A stretch of 64,000 nucleotides of DNA from Euptelea pleiosperma. Its lineage: Eukaryota; Streptophyta; Magnoliopsida; Ranunculales; Eupteleaceae. The DNA is taken from positions 62,001-126,000 of the forward strand of contig JASUTR010000244.1 in NCBI GenBank assembly GCA_035048495.1, read 5' to 3'. Positions 54,730-64,000 of this stretch are shown here, in pieces. The notes under the pieces are model-generated. The model was given only the letters and a program-made list of their open reading frames with translations. It ran no database searches and was not told the DNA's origin. Numbering within the stretch: the first letter of the stretch is position 1; each line of letters opens with the position of its first letter. A program made the translations under genes and the position numbers.

Positions 54730-55074
54730 CGAAACAAGTTAGCTCCATCCGTGCGTCAACGTCTCAAATTGGACTCAGTTTGTGTGTTACATTCAGAAGC
54801 CAATAAGTTGTGACTTTTTCGCAATCGGACCTCGTAATTGGACTCAAACTCTTCCATTACTATTGTTTCAACACATTTGAAGTGTTGGAACAAGATTCGG
54901 GGCAGTCGAAACAAGTTAGCTCAATCCGGGCGTCAATTTGTTTAATTGGACTCAGTTTGTGTGTTACATTCTGAAGCCTATAACTTGTGACTTTTTCGCA
55001 ACCGGACATCGTAATTAGACTCGAATTCTTCCATTACTATTGTTTCAACATATTTGAAGTGTTGGAACAAGATT

Positions 55075-58000
55075 CGGGGCAGTCGAAGCAAGTTAGCTCC
55101 ATCCGTGCGTCAATGTGTTTAATTGGACTCAGTTTGTGTGTTACATTCCGAAGCCTATAACTTGTGACTTTTTCGCAACCGGACCTCATAATTGGACTCA
55201 AACTCTTCCATTACTATTGTTTTAACACAATTGAATGTTGGAAGAAGATTCGGGACAGTCGAAACATGTTAGCTCCATTCGTGCGTCAACGTCTCAAATT
55301 GGATTCAGTTTTTGTTTTACATTCCGAAGCCTATACTTTGTGACTTTTTCGCAACCGGACCTCGTAATTGGACTTAAACTCTTCCATTACTATTGTTTCA
55401 ACACATTTGAAGTGTTGGAACAAGATTCGTGACAGTCGAAACAAGTTAGGCCCATCCGTGCGTCAACGTCTCAAAATGGACTCAGTTTGTGTGTTACATT
55501 CCGAAGCCTATAAATTGTGACTTTGTCGCAACTGGACCTCATAATTTTACTCAAACTCTTTCATTACTATTGTTTCAAAACATTTGAAGTGTTGGAACAA
55601 GATTCGAGACAGTCGAAACAAATTAGCTCCATCCGTGCGTCAACGTCACAAATTGGACTCAGTTTGTGAGTTACATTCCGAAGCCTATAAGTTATGACTT
55701 TTTCGCAACTGGACCTCGTAATTGGACTCAAACTCTTCCATTACTATTGTTTCAACACATTTAAAGTGTTGGAACAAGATTCGGGACAGTCGAAACAAGT
55801 TAGCTCCATCCGTGCGTCAACGTCTCAAATTGGACTCAGTTTGTGAGTTACATTCCGAAGCCTATAACTTGTGACTTTTTCGCAACCGGACCTCGTAATT
55901 GGACTCAAACTCTTCCATTACTATTGTTTCAACACATTTAAAGTGTTGGAACAAGATTCGGGACAGTCGAAACAAGTTAGCTCCATCCGTGCGTCAACGT
56001 CTCAAATTGGACTCAGTTTGTGTGTTACATTCAGAAGCCTATAACTTGTGACTTTTTCGCAACCGGACCTCATAATTGGACTCAAACTCTTCCATTACTA
56101 TGTTTCAACACATTTGAAGTGTTGAAACAAGATTCGGGACAGTCGAAACATGTTAGCTCCATCCGTGCGTCAACGCCTCAAATTGGACTCAGTTTGTGTG
56201 TTACATTCAGAAGCTTATAAGTTGTGACTTTTTCGCAACCGGACCTCGTAATTGGACTCATACTTTTCCATTACTATTGTTTCAACACATTTGAAGTGTT
56301 GGAACAAGATTAAGAGCAGTCGAAGCAAGTTGGCTCAATCCGTGCGTCAATGTCATTAATTGCACTAAGTTTGTGTGTTACATTCAGAAGCCTATAACTT
56401 GTAACTTTTTCGCAATCGGACCTCGTAATTGGACACAAACTCTTCCATTACTATTGGTTCAAAACATTTGAAGTGTTGGAACAAGATTCGGGACAGTCGA
56501 AATAAGTTAGCTCCATCCGTGCGTCAACGTCTCAAATTGAATTCAGTTTGTGTGTTACATTCCGAAGCCTATAACTTGTGACTTTTTCACAACCGGACCT
56601 CGTAATTGGACTCAAACTCTTCCATTATTATTTTTTCAACACATTTGAAGTATTAGAAGAAGATTCGGGACAGGCGGAACAAGTGTGCTCTATTCGTTAG
56701 TCAATGTTTCTAACTGGAATCAGTTTTTGTTTTTCATTCGTAAGCCTATAATTATTGACTTTTTCGCAATCAGACCACGTAATTGGACTCAAACTACTCA
56801 ATTACTATTGTTTCAACAGATTTGAAGTGTTGGAACAAGATTCGGACAGTCGAAACAAGTTAGGTCCATCCGTTCGTCAACGTCTCAAATTGGACACGGT
56901 TTGTGTTACATTCCGAAGTATATAACTTGTGACTTTTTTGCAACCGGACCTTATAATTAGACTCAAACTCTTCAATTACTATTGTTTCAACAGATTTGAA
57001 GTGTTGGAACAATATTTGGGACAGTCGAAAAAAGTTAGCTCCATCTGTGCGTCAACGTATCAAATTGGACTCAGTTTGTGTGCTACATTCTGAAGCCTAT
57101 AATTTATGACTTTTTCGCAACCGGACCTCGTAATTAAACTCGAATTCTTCCATTACTATTGTTTCAACACATTTGAAGTTTTGGAACAAGATTCGGGGCA
57201 GTCGAAACAAGTTAGCTCCATCCGTGCGTCAATGTGTTTAATTGGACTAAGTTTGTGTGTTACAATCAGAAGCCTATAACTTGTAACTTTTTCGCAATCG
57301 GACCTCGTAATTGGACACAAACTCTTCCATTACTATTGTTTCAAAACATTTAAAGTTTTGGAACAAGATTCGGGACAGTCGAAACAAGTTAGCTCCATCC
57401 GTGCGTCAACGTCTCAAATTGGACTCAGTTTGTGTGTTATATTCAGAAGCCTGTAACTTGTGACTTTTTCGCAACCGGACCTCGTAATTGGACTCAAACT
57501 CTTCCATTACTATTGTTTCAACACATTTGAAGTGTTGGAACAAGATTCGGGGCAGTCGAAACAAGTTAGCTCCATCCAGGCGTCAATTTCTTTAATTGGA
57601 CTCAGTTTGTGTGTTACATTCCGAAGCCTATAACTTGTAACTTTTTCGTAATCGGACCTTGTAATTGGACACAAACTCTTCCATTACTATTGGTTTAACA
57701 TATTTGAAGTGTTGAAACAAGATTCGGGACAGTCGAAACATGATAGCTCCATCCGTGCGTCAACGTCTCAAATTGGACTCAGTTTGTGTGTTACATTCAG
57801 AAGCCTAGAAGTTGTGACTTTTTCGCAACCGGACCTCGTAATTGGACTCAAACTCTTCCATTACTATTGTTTCAACACAATTGAATGTTGGAAGAAGATT
57901 CGGGGCAGTCGAAGCAAGTTAGCTCCATCCGTGCGTCAATGTGTTTAATTGGACTCAGTTTGTGTGTTACATTCCGAAGCCTATAACTTGTGACTTTTTC

Positions 58001-60700
58001 GCAACCGGACCTCATAATTGGACTCAAACTCTTCCATTACTATTGTTTTAACACAATTGAATGTTGGAAGAAGATTCGGGACAGTCGAAACATGTTAGCT
58101 CCATTCGTGCGTCAACGTCTCAAATTGGATTCAGTTTTTGTTTTACATTCCGAAGCCTATACTTTGTGACTTTTTCGCAACCGGACCTCGTAATTGGACT
58201 TAAACTCTTCCATTACTATTGTTTCAACACATTTGAAGTGTTGGAACAAGATTCGTGACAGTCGAAACAAGTTAGGCCCATCCGTGCGTCAACGTCTCAA
58301 AATGGACTCAGTTTGTGTGTTACATTCCGAAGCCTATAAATTGTGACTTTGTCGCAACTGGACCTCATAATTTTACTCAAACTCTTTCATTACTATTGTT
58401 TCAAAACATTTGAAGTGTTGGAACAAGATTCGAGACAGTCGAAACAAATTAGCTCCATCCGTGCGTCAACGTCACAAATTGGACTCAGTTTGTGAGTTAC
58501 ATTCCGAAGCCTATAAGTTGTGACTTTTTCGCAACTGGACCTCGTAATTGGACTCAAACTCTTCCATTACTATTGTTTCAACACATTTAAAGTGTTGGAA
58601 CAAGATTCGGGACAGTCGAAACAAGTTAGCTCCATCCGTGCGTCAACGTCTCAAATTGGACTCAGTTTGTGAGTTACATTCCGAAGCCTATAACTTGTGA
58701 CTTTTTCGCAACCGGACCTCGTAATTGGACTCAAACTCTTCCATTACTATTGTTTCAACACATTTAAAGTGTTGGAACAAGATTCGGGACAGTCGAAACA
58801 AGTTAGCTCCATCCGTGCGTCAACGTCTCAAATTGGACTCAGTTTGTGTGTTACATTCAGAAGCCTATAACTTGTGACTTTTTCGCAACCGGACCTCATA
58901 ATTGGACTCAAACTCTTCCATTACTATGTTTCAACACATTTGAAGTGTTGAAACAAGATTCGGGACAGTCGAAACATGTTAGCTCCATCCGTGCGTCAAC
59001 GCCTCAAATTGGACTCAGTTTGTGTGTTACATTCAGAAGCTTATAAGTTGTGACTTTTTCGCAACCGGACCTCGTAATTGGACTCATACTTTTCCATTAC
59101 TATTGTTTCAACACATTTGAAGTGTTGGAACAAGATTAAGAGCAGTCGAAGCAAGTTGGCTCAATCCGTGCGTCAATGTCATTAATTGCACTAAGTTTGT
59201 GTGTTACATTCAGAAGCCTATAACTTGTAACTTTTTCGCAATCGGACCTCGTAATTGGACACAAACTCTTCCATTACTATTGGTTCAAAACATTTGAAGT
59301 GTTGGAACAAGATTCGGGACAGTCGAAATAAGTTAGCTCCATCCGTGCGTCAACGTCTCAAATTGAACTCAGTTTGTGTGTTACATTCCGAAGCCTATAA
59401 CTTGTGACTTTTTCACAACCGGACCTCGTAATTGGACTCAAACTCTTCCATTATTATTTTTTCAACACATTTGAAGTATTAGAAGAAGATTCGGGACAGG
59501 CGGAACAAGTGTGCTCTATTCGTTAGTCAATGTTTCTAACTGGAATTAGTTTTTGTTTTTCATTCGTAAGCCTATAATTATTGACTTTTTCGCAATCAGA
59601 CCACGTAATTGGACTCAAACTACTCAATTACTATTGTTTCAACAGATTTGAAGTGTTGGAACAAGATTCGGACAGTCGAAACAAGTTAGGTCCATCCGTT
59701 CGTCAACGTCTCAAATTGGACACGGTTTGTGTTACATTCCGAAGTATATAACTTGTGACTTTTTTGCAACCGGACCTTATAATTAGACTCAAACTCTTCA
59801 ATTACTATTGTTTCAACAGATTTGAAGTGTTGGAACAATATTTGGGACAGTCGAAAAAAGTTAGCTCCATCTGTGCGTCAACGTATCAAATTGGACTCAG
59901 TTTGTGTGCTACATTCTGAAGCCTATAATTTATGACTTTTTCGCAACCGGACCTCGTAATTAAACTCGAATTCTTCCATTACTATTGTTTCAACACATTT
60001 GAAGTTTTGGAACAAGATTCGGGGCAGTCGAAACAAGTTAGCTCCATCCGTGCGTCAATGTGTTTAATTGGACTAAGTTTGTGTGTTACAATCAGAAGCC
60101 TATAACTTGTAACTTTTTCGCAATCGGACCTCGTAATTGGACACAAACTCTTCCATTACTATTGTTTCAAAACATTTAAAGTTTTGGAACAAGATTCGGG
60201 ACAGTCGAAACAAGTTAGCTCCATCCGTGCGTCAACGTCTCAAATTGGACTCAGTTTGTGTGTTATATTCAGAAGCCTGTAACTTGTGACTTTTTCGCAA
60301 CCGGACCTCGTAATTGGACTCAAACTCTTCCATTACTATTGTTTCAACACATTTGAAGTGTTGGAACAAGATTCGGGGCAGTCGAAATAAGTTAGCTCCA
60401 TCCAGGCGTCAATTTCTTTAATTGGACTCAGTTTGTGTGTTACATTCCGAAGCCTATAACTTGTAACTTTTTCGTAATCGGACCTTGTAATTGGACACAA
60501 ACTCTTCCATTACTATTGGTTTAACATATTTGAAGTGTTGAAACAAGATTCGGGACAGTCGAAACATGATAGCTCCATCCGTGCGTCAACGTCTCAAATT
60601 GGACTCAGTTTGTGTGTTACATTCAGAAGCCTAGAAGTTGTGACTTTTTCGCAATCGGACCTCGTAATTGGACTCAAACTCTTCCATTACTATTGGTTCA
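55075..60700 (+). repeat. Tandem duplication, period 2,826 bp
   Basis: CGGGGCAGTCGAAGCAAG at 55,075 recurs at 57,901. All markers between them recur 2,826 bp later, including D anchors 56,647 and 59,473 and the shortened CTATGTTTC near 56,098 and 58,924. The shared TCAATCCGTG change in the b monomer (about 56,336 and 59,162), absent at 30,040 and 45,770, confirms that one copy came from the other. The junction at about 57,865-57,900 is a chimeric monomer: TTTCAACACAATTGAATG joins a left part from one monomer type to a right part from another. Confidence 0.85.
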
Positions 60701-62160
60701 ACACATTTGAAGTGTTGGAACAAGATTAGGGTCAGTCGAAACAAGTTGGCTCCATCCGTGCGTCAATGTCATTAATTGGACTCAGTTTGTGATTTACATT
60801 CTGAAGCCTATAACTTGTGACTTTTTTGCAACCGGACCTCATAATTGGACTCAAACTCTTCCATTACTATTGTTTCAACACATTTGAAGTGTTGAAACAA
60901 GATTCGGGACAGTCGAAACATGTTAACTCCATCCGTGCGTCGACGTCTCAAATTGGACTCAGTTTGTGTGTTACATTCCGAAGCCTATAACTTGTGACTT
61001 TTTCGCAACCGGACCTCGTAATTGGACTCAAACTCTTCCATTACTATTGTTTCAACACATTTTAAGTGTTGGAACAAGATTCGGGACAGTCGAAACAAGT
61101 TAGCTCCATCCGTGCGTCAACGCCTCAAATTGGACTCCGTTTGTGTGTTACATTCAGAAGCCAATAAGTTGTGACTTTTTCGCAATCGGACCTCGTAATT
61201 GGACTCATACTCTTCCATTACTATTGTTTCAACACATTTGAAGTGTTGGAACAAGATTAGGAGCAGTCGAAACAAGTTGGCTCCATCCGTGCGTCAATGT
61301 CATTAATTGGACTCAGTTTGTGTGTTACATTCAGAAGCCTATAACTTGTGACTTTTTCGCAATCGGACCTCGTAATTGGACTCAAACTCTTCCATTACTA
61401 TTGGTTCAACACATTTGAAGTGTTGGAAAAAGATTAGGGTCAGTCGAAACAAGTTAGCTCCATCCGTGCGTCAACGTCTCAAATTGGACTCAGTTTGTGT
61501 GTTACATTAAGAAGCCTATAACTTGTGACTTTTTCGCAACCGGACCTCGTAATTGGACTCAAACTCTTCCATTACTATTGTTTCAACACATTTGAAGTGT
61601 TGGAACAAGATTAGGAGCAGTCGAAACAAGTTGGCTCCATCCGTGCGTCAATGTCATTAATTGGACTAAGTTTGTGTGTTACATTCAGAAGCCTATAACT
61701 TGTAACTTTTTCGCAATCGGACCTCGTAATTGGACACAAACTCTTCCATTACTATTGGTTCAACATATTTGAAGTGTTGAAACAAGATTCGGGACAGTCG
61801 AAACATGTTAGCTCCATCCGTGCGTCAACGTCTCAAATTGGACTCAGTTTGTGTGTTACATTCAGAAGCCTAGAAGTTGTGACTTTTTCGCAACCGGACC
61901 TCGTAATTGGACTCAAACTCTTCCATTACTATTGTTTCAACATATTTGAAGTGTCAGAACAAGATTCGTGACAGTCGAAACAAGTTAGGTCCATCCGTGC
62001 GTCAACGTCTCAAAATAGACTCAGTTTGTGTGTTACATTCCGAAGCCTATAAATTGTGACTTTGTCGCAACCGGACCTCATAATTTTACTCAAACTCTTC
62101 CATTACTATTGTCTCAAAACATTTGCAGTGTTGGAACAAGATTCGGGACAGTCGAAATAA
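60700..62160 (+). repeat. Truncated last mega-unit
   Basis: This segment matches 47,300-48,770 at a constant offset of 13,391 bp. The TTACATTAAGAAG (61,502), GTGTCAGAACAAG (61,951) and AAAATAGACTCAG markers are in the same order. The match stops at about 62,155: here CGAAATAAATTAGCTTCATCC, elsewhere CGAAATAAGTTAGC followed by CCATGCGTC. Compared with 32,040, the CGCAATAGG change is absent, as it is at 47,969. Confidence 0.8.
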
Positions 62161-64000
62161 ATTAGCTTCATCCGTGCGTCAACGTCTCAAATTGGACCCA
62201 GTTTGTGTGTTACATTCCGAAACCTATAACTTCTGCCTTTTTCGCAACCGGACCTCGTAATTGGACTCAAACTCTTCTATTATTATTGTTTCAACACATT
62301 TAAAGTATTGGAACAAGATTCGGAACTAGCAGAAAATTTGCTTTATTCGTTCGTCAATGTCTCTAATTGGACTCAGTTTGTGTGTTTCCTTCATAAGCCT
62401 ATAATTACTGACTTTTTCGCAATCGGACCACGTAATTGGACTCAAACTCCTCCATTACTATTGTTTCAACAGATTTGAAGTGTTGGAACAAGATTCGGGA
62501 CAATCGAAACAAGTTAGCTCCATCCGTGCGTCAACGTCTCAAATTGGACTCTGTTTGTGTGTTACATTCCGAAGCCTATAACTTGTGACTTTTTCGCAAC
62601 CGGACCTCGTAATTAGACTCGAATTCTTCCATTACTATTGTTTCAACACATTTGAAGTGTTGGAGCAAGATTCGGGACAGTCGAAAAAAGTTAGCTCCAT
62701 CCGTGCGTCAATGTCTTCAATTGGACTCAGTTTGTGTGTTACATTCCGAAGCCTATAACATGTGACTTTTTTGCAACCGGACCTCGTAATTCGACTCAAA
62801 CTCTTCCATTACTATTGTTTCAACATATTTGAAGTTTTGGAACAAGATTCGGGACAGTCGAAACAAGTTAGCTCCATCCGTGCGTCAACGTCTCAAATTG
62901 GACTCAGTTTGTGTGTTACATTTCGAAGCCTATAACTTGTGACTTTTTCGCAACCGGACCTCGTAATTGGGCTCAAACTCTTCCATTACTATTGTTTCAA
63001 CATATTTGAAGTGTCAGAACAAGATTCGTGACAGTCGAAACAAGTTAGGTCCATCCGTGCGTCAACGTCTCAAAATAGACTCAGTTTGTGTGTTACATTC
63101 CGAAGCCTATAAATTGTGACTTTGTCGCAACCGGACCTCATAATTTTACTCAAACTCTTCCATTACTATTGTTTCAAAACATTTGAAGTGTTGGAACAAG
63201 ATTCGGGACAGTCGAAACAAGTTAGCTCCATCCGTGCGTCAACGTCTCAAATTGGACTCAGTTTGTGTGTTACATTCAGAAGCCTATAAGTTGTGACTTT
63301 TTCGCAACCGGACCTCATAATTGGACTCATACACTTCCATTACTATTGTTTCAACACATTTGAAGTGTTGGAACAAGATTAGGAGCAGTCGAAACAAGTT
63401 GGCTCCATCCGTGCGTCAATGTCATTAATTGGACTCAGTTTGTGTGTTATATTCAGAAGCCTATATAACTTGTGACTTTTTCGCAACCGGACCTCGTAAT
63501 TGGACTCAAACTCTTCCATTACTATTGTTTCAACACATTTGAAGTGTTGGAAGAAGATTCGGGGCAGTCGAAACAAGTTAGCTCCATCCGTGCGTCAACG
63601 TCTCAAATTGGACTCAGTTTGTGTGTTACATTCAGAATCCTATAACTTGTGACTTTTTCGCAACCGGACCTCGTAATTGGACTCAAACTCTTCCATTACT
63701 ATTGTTTCAACACATTTAAAGTGTTGGAAGAAGATTCGGCGCAGTCGAAACAAGTTAGCTCCATCCGGGCGTCAATTTCTTTAATTGGACTCAGTTTGTG
63801 TGTTACATTCAGAAGCCTATAACTTGTGACTTTTTCGCAATCGGACCTCGTAATTGGACTCAAACTCTTCCATTACTATTGGTTCAACACATTTGAAGTG
63901 TTGGAAAAAGATTAGGGTCAGTCGAAACAAGTTAGCTCCATCCGTGCGTCAACGTCTCAAATTGGACTCAGTTTGTGTGTTACATTAAGAAGCCTATAAC
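62160..64000 (+). repeat. Diverged monomers outside the long-range register
   Basis: About ten monomers follow that I could not line up with any earlier multi-monomer block. They include a type D relative at about 62,302 with several unique changes (GGAACTAGCAGAAAATTTGC). A six-monomer echo brings GTGTCAGAACAAG back at 63,011, 1,060 bp after 61,951. A 2-bp insertion CCTATATAAC lies at about 63,470. The last copies (GAAAAAGATTAGGGTCAG, then TTACATTAAGAAG at the edge) resemble 61,430-61,510 again, so the array continues beyond the window. Confidence 0.72.
62283..62430 (+). repeat. Older-looking relative of type D
   Basis: This single copy shares AAAGTATTGG, TTTATTCGTTCGTCAATG, the TTTCCTTCATAAGCC region and ATAATTACTGAC with type D, but keeps TTGGACTCAG and adds unique changes such as GGAACTAGCAG. 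It is 2,829 bp (about 16 monomers) after the D anchor at 59,473, so it sits where a D would be expected. It could be an intermediate between ordinary monomers and D, or a D copy that decayed or recombined. The sequence alone does not decide. Confidence 0.65.

Larger units (their letters stand above)
45787..56352 (+). repeat. Second mega-unit, 10.57 kb, internally deleted
   Basis: The same landmarks as 30,055-41,329 appear in the same order, but the distance between borders is 10,565 bp. Two changes account for the difference. One monomer is present here (46,638-46,814) that is missing at 30,906. The nested duplication has a period of only 1,766 bp (ten monomers; TTACATTAAG at 48,111 and 49,877, GTGTCAGAACAAG 1,766 bp apart) instead of 2,650, a loss of 884 bp. 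D anchors are at 46,082, 48,911, 50,677, 52,454 and 53,513. The poly-T tract is at 52,348 and the short monomer at 54,600. Confidence 0.85.
14292..59640 (+). repeat. Type D divergent monomer, 18 copies
   Basis: The anchor GAAGTATTAGAAGAAG starts at 14,292, 16,411, 20,847, 24,382, 26,157, 27,216, 30,350, 33,002, 35,652, 37,431, 38,490, 46,082, 48,911, 50,677, 52,454, 53,513, 56,647 and 59,473. The D monomer then reads GGACAGGCGGAACAAG, TGCTCTATTCGTT, an ATTTCTAATTGGAATCAG or ATTTATAATTGGAATC form, TTTTTCATTCGTAAGCC and ATAATTATTGAC. It differs from the consensus at many more places than types a-m differ from one another, and its dyad arm GTGTTG is changed to GTATTA. Two sub-forms are visible: GTTTGCTC with GTTCGTCAATATTT, and GTGTGCTC with GTTAGTCAATGTTT. 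None occurs before 14,292 or between 38,490 and 46,082. Confidence 0.88.
1..64000 (+). repeat. 177-bp satellite DNA array filling the whole window
   Basis: Successive copies begin at 1, 178, 355, 532, 709 and 885, giving steps of 177, 177, 177, 177 and 176 bp, and this register continues to the right edge. The reference phase used here starts at CGAAACAAGTTAGCTCCATC and ends GGACAGT. The hand-made consensus has 41 C and 34 G in 177 bases (about 42% G+C) and nine CpG. All copies followed lie head to tail in one orientation. No stretch of non-satellite sequence longer than about 35 bp was found. The family is not one I recognise. The unit length fits a plant centromeric or pericentromeric satellite (general knowledge). 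The species and the centromere role are inference. No gene lies in the window. Confidence 0.97.

Noticed and set aside
24230..56352. The long duplications as pure assembly artefact
   Set aside because: Not fully excluded, but copies differ by private changes (T counts, GAACCC, a one-monomer loss, a five-monomer difference), which a simple repeated contig would not show.
2380..61971. About forty open frames of 60-85 codons on the + strand with recurring peptides (for example at 2,380, 14,196, 29,723, 32,474, 52,343 and 61,774)
   Set aside because: They are translations of the satellite. The same peptide segments recur because 177 is divisible by three, the starts and stops fall at arbitrary monomer positions, and the frames shift with monomer indels. 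There is no sign of a gene family or of small secreted peptides.
63379..63576. A 65-codon open frame on the - strand
   Set aside because: It is the reverse complement of an ordinary monomer that happens to lack stops. The equivalent frame in other copies is interrupted.
1..64000. CRISPR array
   Set aside because: The copies are contiguous 177-bp units that vary throughout. There are no short identical repeats separated by unique spacers, and no cas-like genes.
1..64000. Transposable elements, inverted blocks or strand switches in the array
   Set aside because: I followed the monomer register along the window and saw no terminal repeats, target-site duplications or reverse-oriented monomers. 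A dot plot would be needed to exclude very short ones.
1..64000. tRNA, rRNA or other structured RNA genes
   Set aside because: No region departs from the satellite, and the short dyads are only 4-6 bp per arm with 7-base loops, shared by most copies.

Overview
The whole 64 kb window is one uninterrupted tandem array of a single satellite family. The unit is 177 bp and every copy I followed reads in the same orientation. I find no protein-coding gene, RNA gene, identifiable transposable element, CRISPR array, or end of the array. The hand-derived consensus is about 42% G+C with nine CpG sites. Because 177 = 3 x 59, a reading frame carries over from copy to copy, which yields many 60-85 codon open frames that are only translated satellite.

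This points to a nuclear eukaryotic chromosome, most likely centromeric or pericentromeric heterochromatin. A unit of 150-180 bp is usual for flowering-plant centromere satellites (Arabidopsis about 178 bp, rice and maize about 155 bp), so a plant is my best guess. I do not recognise the family and cannot name a species. Centromere function is inference only.

The interest lies in the higher-order organisation. Monomer variants, labelled here a, b, c, d, e, f, g, h, i, j, k, l, m and a divergent type D, recur in fixed orders. From left to right: (1) 1-1,700 is a separated copy of 12,553-14,254. (2) 2,230-5,975 is a 14-monomer repeat (period 2,473 bp, about 1.5 copies). (3) 5,975-7,246 is irregular. 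(4) 7,246-12,553 is two copies of a 15-monomer repeat (period about 2,654 bp) carrying an inner duplication of a 4-monomer block. (5) 14,254-24,230 holds mixtures that include type D, with spacings of 12, 25 and 20 monomers. (6) 24,230-62,160 is built from an approximately 11.27 kb mega-unit: a partial copy (24,230-30,055), a full copy (30,055-41,329), a second full-length but internally deleted copy (45,787-56,352) and a truncated last copy. Local expansions of 1,721 bp (41,329-45,787) and 2,826 bp (55,075-60,700) interrupt it. (7) 62,160-64,000 leaves the long-range register and contains more diverged monomers.

Markers that trace the duplication history are four poly-T tracts of 28-32 T, six shortened 130-bp monomers from one 47-bp deletion, 18 type D monomers plus one older-looking relative, and single-monomer insertions and deletions. 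All offsets were worked out by hand from landmark variants. Segment borders are good to roughly tens of bases, sometimes to one monomer.
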